This document shows positions 55,975 through 64,000 of a stretch of DNA of 64,000 nt, piece after piece. Source of the DNA: Nymphaea colorata. Taxonomy: Eukaryota > Streptophyta > Magnoliopsida > Nymphaeales > Nymphaeaceae. The position numbers and the translations under genes were made by a program. A model generated the notes under the pieces. The model had not been told where the DNA came from, ran no database searches, and saw nothing but the letters and a program-made list of their open reading frames with translations. The stretch's first letter is position 1, and each line of letters begins with the position of its first letter. Location: NCBI RefSeq assembly GCF_008831285.2, contig NC_045142.1, positions 8,534,713 to 8,598,712 on the forward strand, in the 5' to 3' direction.

Positions 55975-58900
55975 CCCAAACAACAACATTAACAATTAAC
56001 AAGTTATGATTCTATCAATGGTTCAGTGAAAATAAAGTACATTGTCCCTAGTGGATCATGTGCCGCAACCTTTTTGCAATTGTTCGAGTTATCTAGGTCT
56101 TCTTCTTTTACCAACAGCCCACCCCTGAGGAGCCCAGTTGCAGATATTGTTTATAAACAAACAAAATGCTGAAATTAACCTCTCTCTCAAAACATGCATG
56201 TTGGATTTAAAGAACTTGAATAATTATGAAACACACTGTATTTGCAATAAATGTTGATGGCATTGGATGGATGACATAGACTAACTTTTATTGACAGCAA
56301 TAAAATGAAAAACAGGAAAAATAAGTAACCAGCTTTACTTAATTTAAGATAATAGAAAACATTATCGGCAGGTGGTGCCCTTTCCATGGCCCTTAATTTA
56401 AGATAATAGAAAACATTATCGGCAGGTGGTGCCCTTTCCATGGCCTTGGGCTAGCATCACGGACTAAGCAATTGAACCAATTGTGAGGTCCTCCCTAGTC
56501 CCTGGTAGATAGTTCTAACAATCTGCGTCCTACTCATAAGGGAAAACAAAAATGCAAATGGCACCTGTGTTTGCTAAGGCATCCATCCTGCTCTCCTGCA
56601 CGGTGATTGGTTGCCTTGAATGAACACCATTTAATGGCTCCCTTTCATGATTATTACCACCAAGACTAAGTGTAATCCAGTCTTCAGTCTGAACATCATC
56701 TGGAACAGTTGTCTGATTTCTGCAATCAGCTTCCATGGACGTACCAACAGGTCTAGGAGGGAGAAAGATTTGTAGGGAAGGGTCATCAGCATCAAAGGAT
56801 AAAGGGTTATCTAGAACATTATTGATTCCATTGTTCAAATGAGCAAGTGAAGGTTCCGCCTGGGAAGCAAGACCTTCAATTCTTGAACCCTCTGGCACAA
56901 TTTCTGCAGCCAACTCATAACCATTTATTGGTGTAGGACGGACAACGGATGGGTGGACATCAACCAATGCGACTGGCACATCAGCATCTGCACCAAAAAA
57001 ATCAAACCCACCATTCTGAGGGCAGTCCCAGATATTGTAATCATCACCATTGTTCTGGAAAATTCCAAGCTCCTGACCATGAGGGAATGCTTCTGCGACA
57101 CTGGTTGAAGGAACAGTGAAAGGATTTACACGGCTTTCGTTTTGAGCAGCTTCATAGACCCCTCTAACACCAACAGTAGATGGCATGACGTTTAAATTCT
57201 CCCTGTTATCTTCATCCGAATCACTAAGAACTATGATATCTGTCTCCATTGGTATAGAATTTGGTACCCTATTGCCCATCCCAAAAATGTCAGGATCCAA
57301 AAATGCTGAGTCCAGCTCATTAGCATTATTTATGAAGTCAAAATGACCATCTTGATTAACACTTCCATCTTCACCATCTCTATCACTGCCAGTAGTGCTG
57401 CTGCTCCTGGCCATGATCTTTTGTTTGAATTCGTCAGATGCATAATTTGGAGATGACAAAGTACAAAATTCATCAGGCTTGCTTACTTCCCAAACCCCAT
57501 TACGATTTTTCCTGATTCCCAGTTTCAAGCTAGCACGTTCAGAAGCACCTTCTTGTTTTTTAAACATGTCATTATCATGTTTCACTTCACCATTAGTAGG
57601 TAAACAAAGAGAACCATCAGGAAGGTGCCACTGTCCAAGATCTTTATGATCTGGCTCGTTCTTGGTACGCCAAGCACCATCTGGCCTCACCTCAATCTCA
57701 GTCACATCCTCCCCACAATCCGTCATCTATTCAACCATTAAAATGGATGAGAAGTTTGTTAATGCATGCAATATATGCAGAGCAAATATATAGACATACC
57801 ATAGTGGTTATGCGATTGAAATATGGATCAATGATGATGCTTTCCAACGAGTAGTTCTTCAGACATATAGGACACTGCCACTGCAATGAAAAGCATACAC
57901 AGTAACTGAAAAAGATAACATGGTTGAGCTTCCAATATATAAGACATACCTTTCTTGAACGTTGATTTAGCTCTACAAAGGTTCCAAGATCAAAGCAGCC
58001 CATGTGAACACAGGGCTTGAACCTTCCAGAAATTTTTATCCTGGATCCACTCATCTGCAAGGCAGTATAACAAAAATAAGGATTTCACGTATAAAAAATT
58101 CTGAGCCAACCTAGAATTATTCTGTGAACTTCGAACATCCATGTGGATAACCACTAGATCATCTGGCTGTTGAAAAGCTTCTGAAATTGCATTTAAACAT
58201 TAGACAGGATCCAAGCATCACAATTCATCTAAACAAATAACGGTAGACAGGCTAACTAGATCAACTTCCCACCACAAAAAACAGAAATTATTCATCCTCA
58301 TCCTGTCATCCACCAACCTAACCATCTAAGAGTTCCACATCATCAGAGAACAGATAGACTACAACTAGAAGATGCAATACAAAGAGGTTTATGTGTACAT
58401 AACGGCTGCATACAAAACTGCAGCTGAAGGGCAGATGTTGCCAATCAAGCTAACCATTTCTACAAACAAAGGAACTACTTATAAGCTATGTGGCCATGAC
58501 ACTTTTACCTTTTAAAACATTTACCGGACCTTAATTTGGGAAATTACAAAGAGAAACTTTGATTTTTACCCAATGCTTAGAAGTTAGAACACTAGAAAGC
58601 CAAAAGGCATGTCAGGAACTTCCACCTATGCGATATTACTTGTTGGTGGATGCTTTGATTCTATCCTAAAATAGTGGCTTGTTGAACAAACTTCCCTCAT
58701 CCTATTTTGGTATTTATGTGTATAAAACACACAAAAGGAAAAAGTGACCACAATATATGTGATGTTTATATAGTAAATATCGAACATAAAACATCAATAT
58801 GTATTCATGTAAGTTGGTATTTTGAGATAACATATGACTGCCTTCTTTTAATACTGGTCTAAATCTGCTCATTAATTCAATCAACAATCATATTCCTTGG

Positions 58901-61900
58901 AACTGATATAGCTAGGTTTATACTTATTGACAGCACACACACACACAATCTTCTCTCTCTAGATGCCAAGTAATATGTATTTTCTATGAGGCAAAAGATA
59001 CTCCATCAGTTGGTACTGCCTACGCAAGTGCAAAATAACTAGGTGACAGCTACAGAAATTCACAAGGCTAAAGTAGCAAAGCATAATTTCTTCATAGTAT
59101 GCAAACACCATTCTAAGAAGAAATAAGGGTTCACAGAGTGGATGCCTTAGTGCAAGGAAAGGCAAAAAATGGATCAGTACAATGCAGAGTGAATTACTTC
59201 CACTTCATTAATAAATTATCATACTGAGGATAAACTTCTTATGTAAAATATTTGAAGCAAATTTAGAAAGAATGCTATGCCACATGGACACAACAGGAAA
59301 GGTGCCACACCCATGTCAACACAGCTAGACATGGCCATGGGTACAGGATATGGTAGACTCACATTTTGTAATTTTGATATATTTTGGTTAGAACTGATAT
59401 GGCACCTACTAGCACCCATGGGATAGAACTGCTATAGCTGAGAACTAAGTTCTCACTTTTTGTTTTGAAAAAATGAAAAACCTTTTCCATTAGTTTCTTG
59501 TTTTTTCTTTTTTCATTAGTAAGAAGCTCCAAGACACAGGCCTTTTTAATAGGAAGAATAGAACAATTTCGCTTGGTCGTTAAGATGCCTAGCATGGTAG
59601 TAACAAACTCAGATGAACATGAGTGTGTGTCCATTTGACATAAACACCTCTCAATTTGACAACTAAAAGTCCAGAACCACATCATATAGCTCTGATTGTA
59701 ATTATTTTCAGTTATACGAAAAATTATTATTCCATTGACTAAACAGCTGAAGGATTTTAGTTGATGTTAATTGTAACTATTTTCATTTTTATCAGTTTTT
59801 TTAATGCCAAACAACTTTTTTTCATTTTCTATTTTTTATTTGTTGCAAATCTACTTATCTTTTGATGTTTGTGTTATTAGTTTCTCACTTATTTTATTTT
59901 CTTCCTGTTTTTAGTTTTTTTTAATTTTTAAAAATTTACCATATTTTTCCCATTTTTTTCAAGTTCACCGTATTATACCCAAGAAAAACCTAGGCATTTA
60001 AAACTCCGAGACGTTATTTGTAACTATGGTTTGTGTTATTAGTTTCTCACTTATCCTAATGATGGTGATAGCATGGTCCATGGAGCTCACTTGGGTTTGT
60101 GCAGAAGCTCAAATTCTGCACAATTGTGAACCAAATGGGGAAAAATTAAAAGCTAACATGATTTTCAATCTTAGACGGCCATAAATTAGTCATGCTTGAC
60201 ATACTAGTTACAACAAAAACTTTTACTTGGTTACAAAGCTCATAAAGAGAGGTGTTATTCCAGAAATGATGACAAGTTTCATAAGTATTAAACAGATATT
60301 CGATGCTCACGTCATATATTGCACCTGAACGATATCTTATGTATGAAGTAAGAAATCCAATAGGAATAATGATAACAGAAGTAAGAGGTCCAATAGAATA
60401 ATGATAACAGAGAAAATCACAAGAAAAATTGGTACCACATAACCTTACAAATCTTGCCAATAAACAACATGATGTAGACCAACTTAACAGCATTTCCTTC
60501 AAAATACCACAGAAAACAAGAAGAATCTACAATTACCATTAAAAACATAACTTACAGGGCAACGTAGATTCACAGGTACTGTATCTGCTACCACTTCCAA
60601 ATCACTGTCACTATCGCCTGCATTCTCTGCACCGCCACCAACACAACGACGAACACGAGCTAGAGCATCTTCAAACCTCTCACCCTCTGACTCCTTTGGA
60701 ATAAGACTAAGAACCTAGGTATGGTTGAAGGATGCAAGAATGATTATGATGGTAGAAAGCCGAGAAAGGGTTATGACGAAACTCTTATATACCAAATCAC
60801 TTAAAGCATAAAATGCAATTAATGTATTGCATAACATGAAATATGAAAATCAGTGAAATCAATGCACAAAATCTCAACTAGATCAAACAATCTGTCACAT
60901 AGTTAATAGCAACTACCGCACTAATATCAAACAGAAAGAAACATGTAGGGAGACAAGGTCAAGTGGTCAACATGAACAAATAGAACCTGTGTTGTACATA
61001 TCGTATGATACGGGGCTGTATCGTTTACAAAGTACGATATGATACACCCCATGTATCGTAAATAGGGGTGTATCGTGCGTGTATTGTACGATATGTACGA
61101 TACGGGCTGATTTCAAAAAAGGAGGGCTCGAATCCTCGTTTTTGAGTTTTCTTTATAAAAGCCCACCCCTTCATCATTTCTAACCTAGAGATTGTGCCGC
61201 CGTGGAGGAAAATCATCGATTTCTACCATTAAAATCATCGATTAAACCATGGATTTGTGCGTAGGTGACTGATTCCCATTGGGAGGAAAGGGTTTTTTTT
61301 TTTTTTAAATTATGAAGATGAAGAAGAAGAAAAAGAAGATGGAGATGAGGATAACAATGAATATGATGAAGATTATGAATGAGAGTCGAAAGTGCATTCA
61401 CTTTATATGTATTGACATTGAATATTTTCACAATTTCATTATCATCTTGTGATGTAATACATAACATCTAAAACTTGTTTTTTTGATATGGTATCTCATA
61501 CATGACTTATGAAGCTATCGTCATGAAATTATGATATACGTTATGTAATTGTTGACTTGTTGTGCTTTCTAGATTGATATTGTTATGAATGTTGATGTTT
61601 ACGAATGATGAACCGTAACTTTATAGCAATAATAAGTCTATCATTCTGTAAAACATGTTTTTTTATGAAGAACATATTATTCTTGATTTTTACTGATTTT
61701 TTATAAACTTTTTGAAATTTTCCTATTTTTTCTGATTTATTATAAAAAAAAAGATACGGTGACGATACGTTACGATATTTTATGATACGGTGTATCTTAA
61801 AGCCAGACCGATACGGCTTACGATACGCTTTTTACAACATTGAATAGCACATTAACTGAATGTCATGATTTGTGAACAAGAATTTCATTTACATAGACAC

Positions 61901-62964
61901 AAAGAACCATACAACCATCATGTATCAGGATCTTCAGACCTAAAATATCATGATTGATAATTACTCTAATTGTGTAATGATTAAACTTCATTATGGATTC
62001 TACCCACATCTCCTATAAGCCATATGTGTCCACAATATTTGCTTCTATAGGCCAGATATGCTGAATCAAATGACAGAACATAAACCTTAAGTTAACAGTC
62101 CAAGTTATACTCTTACATTGTATTAGTTATTTCATGTCTCATTAAGAAATAACAGGCCCCTCTTCCAGTACACTGACCATCAGGTTAAACTGGTAGTCTC
62201 TTTGCCACAACAAGCTAAAGCAGAAACTTTAGTCCGAAGCACATCCACACAATGTTGTAAAAAGTGTATCGTAAGCCATATTGGTCTGGCTTTAAGATAC
62301 GTTGTATCGTAGAATATCGTAACATATCGTAACTGTATCGTATGTTAAAAAAAATAATCAGAAAAAATTCCAAATAAATCATAAAAAAACAAGTAAAAAT
62401 CAAGAATAATATGTCCTTCATAAAAAACACGTTTTATAGAATGATAAACTTATTATTGCTATAAAGTTACAATACGCAATTTATCCCAAAAAAGCAAAAA
62501 TGACCTCCATGGTCCTCAATAACGAGTTTAGGAGAGGTGCGGCACATTCTGTGAAGGTAATGCAATCTATATGAATAGGTTAAACATAATCAACAATGGA
62601 AACTTACAATTTATGACATGTATATACCCACACCCCAACCTTATATGAAGGTGTGAAGCCATGTTGAAGTGTTTTATGCGCCGATGCCCTTAATGGCATG
62701 CACTTCATGCATTGAAGTGCATGCACATGTCTTTTCTTGCGAGGAAAACATTAAAAATAGGTCAGCTAAAGAAATGGGGAAACCATTTTTTTTTAAAAAA
62801 AATGTGAAAATGAAAGAAAAACATGGAAAACAACACTTCTTTCTATTTCTTTGTGTTTTTTTCTCGTTTTCTTACATTTTTTAGTTACCATATTTTTTTT
62901 TTTACATTTTTCACATGTTATTTTTAGGATCTGCCCTTTTTTAACTTTTCTAAAAAAATAGTTG

Positions 62965-62998
<34 letters not shown>

Positions 62999-63559
62999 GC
63001 AGAGAGAGAGAGAGGCCATTACACGCTGGCAGCCACCAACAGAGAGAGAGAGAGATGCTATGTCCAGTGGTGAACAAAGAGATGCTCCATTTGTCAGTGA
63101 AGAGACGATTTGGACACTGAAGAACTTACAAACAAGAAAAGGCTGAAATTTTATTTTTTTATTTTTTAACAAAAAATGAACATCATGCTTGAGGCCAAAC
63201 CACGATATGCCTTGAGGCATTTTTGCTGGAAAATGTGTTGAAGTGTATGCCTCATGCCTCAAGGTGTAATAACATTGATATAGTTTGTATGTCATTCTGA
63301 TTCTATAGATTAGTTGATGGTTGACACAAATTCATTTGTTGAAAGGCGTCAACCTTTGTAAACCATACTATTTGTTAAAGGATCATAAAAATGTGTCCAA
63401 ACATCGTCACGAAGTGCACAGGTTTAGATGTGTGTGCATCAGGGCATAAAGTGCAAATTTAATTGTGAAGCATTCTTTCTAAGTAACTCAGACTCTTCAA
63501 AAGGTTACTGGGTGTGGCAACTGACCATTTGCTTTCATTTTCATTGAATGAATGATAGA

Positions 63560-63612
<53 letters not shown>

Positions 63613-64000
63613 TCGCAAATGTTGTTTGGGTGTTAACAATGAGGCTTTTTACAGGTATTGCGACAGAGTTGTTTTTCTCAGGAAACTCAAAATACAAAAG
63701 CCCTGATGATGACCTAAACAAAGACAAAGGCCATTGAAATTAACATCAACTTCGTCTGTTATTCCATATGCCATTATAGGCATAGTTGCCTTAAATGGCA
63801 CTTATTTATCATACCAATTAAATACGACTGCTTTGAGAACTAACCAGCTAATTAAGCTGAAGGCGTTGCTAGAAAAAAAAGAAAAAGAAAAAGGAGAAGC
63901 GAAACAGAAGAACATACAGGAGACAGCAAGATATACACAAGAAAGTTACCTGTAAAACAGTGCGCCTCCTTACAAGTCTGACCCCAAAACAGAATACCCG
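55342..64000 (-). CDS. SIZ1: E3 SUMO-protein ligase SIZ1 (5' part outside window)
   Basis: Six exons on the minus strand, all GT/AG with consistent phases: 64000-63950 (partial), 60714-60556, 58054-57950, 57880-57800, 57726-56565 and 55478-55342, about 564 codons. The first visible exon is the end of the PINIT domain ([17 protein letters not shown]). The second has [15 protein letters not shown] and [11 protein letters not shown]. Exons three and four form the [18 protein letters not shown], then [20 protein letters not shown], with the Cys/His zinc ligands present. The large exon has [16 protein letters not shown], a SUMO-interacting motif [27 protein letters not shown] and WITLSLGG. The last exon ends [15 protein letters not shown]1 transfers SUMO to nuclear proteins in phosphate, cold, heat and salicylate responses. 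The SAP and PHD domains must lie right of the window. No lesion seen. Confidence 0.95.
55811..55972. repeat. AT/CA microsatellites in last SIZ1 intron
   Basis: A CA then TA run at 55811-55845 and an AT run at 55936-55972, inside the intron 55479-56564. Confidence 0.92.
56341..56448. repeat. 54-bp tandem duplication in last SIZ1 intron
   Basis: Two near-identical direct units, AATTTAAGATAATAGAAAAC to CCATGGCCCTT/CCATGGCCTTG, 120 bp inside the intron from its donor site. Confidence 0.92.
60990..61839. mobile_element. TIR-like element in SIZ1 intron
   Basis: 850 bp that starts TGTTGTA and ends TACAACA. Both ends carry many TATCGTA/TACGATA subrepeats. It lies in the 3.2-kb intron between the PINIT-end and pre-RING exons. 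The interior has no meaningful coding frame. No target-site duplication was found, so borders are tentative. Confidence 0.45.
61614..62470. repeat. ~225-bp inverted repeat in SIZ1 intron
   Basis: The arm at 61614-61842 is the reverse complement of 62250-62470 with scattered differences. Shared stretches include CTTTTTACAACATTG, CTTAAAGCCAGACC and AACTTTATAGCAATAATAAG. The loop is about 407 bp. The right arm looks like a truncated, inverted second copy of the element at 60990-61839. Confidence 0.85.
62963..62996. repeat. (AT)n microsatellite
   Basis: TATATA run in the SIZ1 intron, followed by GA-rich (GAGAGA) tracts at 63001-63055. Confidence 0.92.
63561..63612. repeat. (GT)n microsatellite
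   Basis: About 26 uninterrupted GT units in the SIZ1 intron. Confidence 0.95.

Overview
This is nuclear DNA from a flowering plant. The evidence is spliced genes with GT/AG introns of 1 to 5 kb, a plant-type SIZ1 SUMO ligase, a POLAR-like protein, a tandem pair of Xa21/FLS2-class LRR receptor kinases, and a dense load of Ty3/gypsy and Ty1/copia retrotransposons, MITE-like repeats and microsatellites. I cannot name the species from the sequence.

Layout. (1) 1-16864 is retrotransposon. A large Tat/Ogre-type Ty3 element (A: internal region 1-8559, 3.26-kb LTR 8560-11819) shares that LTR with a second, internally deleted element (B: primer-binding site at 11822, ORF1, gag truncated at 15375, then the last 1489 bp of an LTR ending at 16864). 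Element A has ORF1 in pieces, an open gag-protease frame and a pol frame with one stop codon. Element B has an open ORF1 but no protease or pol. (2) 17410-19103 is a decayed Ty1/copia reverse transcriptase/RNase H region with a likely 3' LTR. (3) 19998-40502 is a roughly 10-kb segmental duplication, each copy with one complete two-exon LRR receptor kinase on the + strand (21869-27433 and 32778-37321). The copies differ in promoter layout and intron length. (4) 40583-47584 (minus) is a probable four-exon POLAR-like gene with a 4.5-kb intron. (5) 48625-54656 holds remnants of a chromodomain-type Ty3 element and a copia element, with no intact gene recognised. (6) 55342-64000 (minus) is the 3' two-thirds of a SIZ1-type SUMO E3 ligase, whose 5' exons lie beyond the right edge. 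Its introns carry an inverted repeat, AT/GT microsatellites and a 54-bp tandem duplication.

How the genes relate. The two kinases are a recent local pair of candidate non-RD pattern-recognition receptors. SIZ1 is a nuclear SUMO ligase and the POLAR-like protein is a candidate polarity scaffold. Nothing suggests that these genes form a cluster with a common function. I did not find a clearly new biological system. The most unusual structures are the shared-LTR tandem of retrotransposons with its structured repeats, the promoter difference between the receptor paralogues, and the long inverted repeat in a SIZ1 intron. All positions of exons and repeats were worked out by eye.
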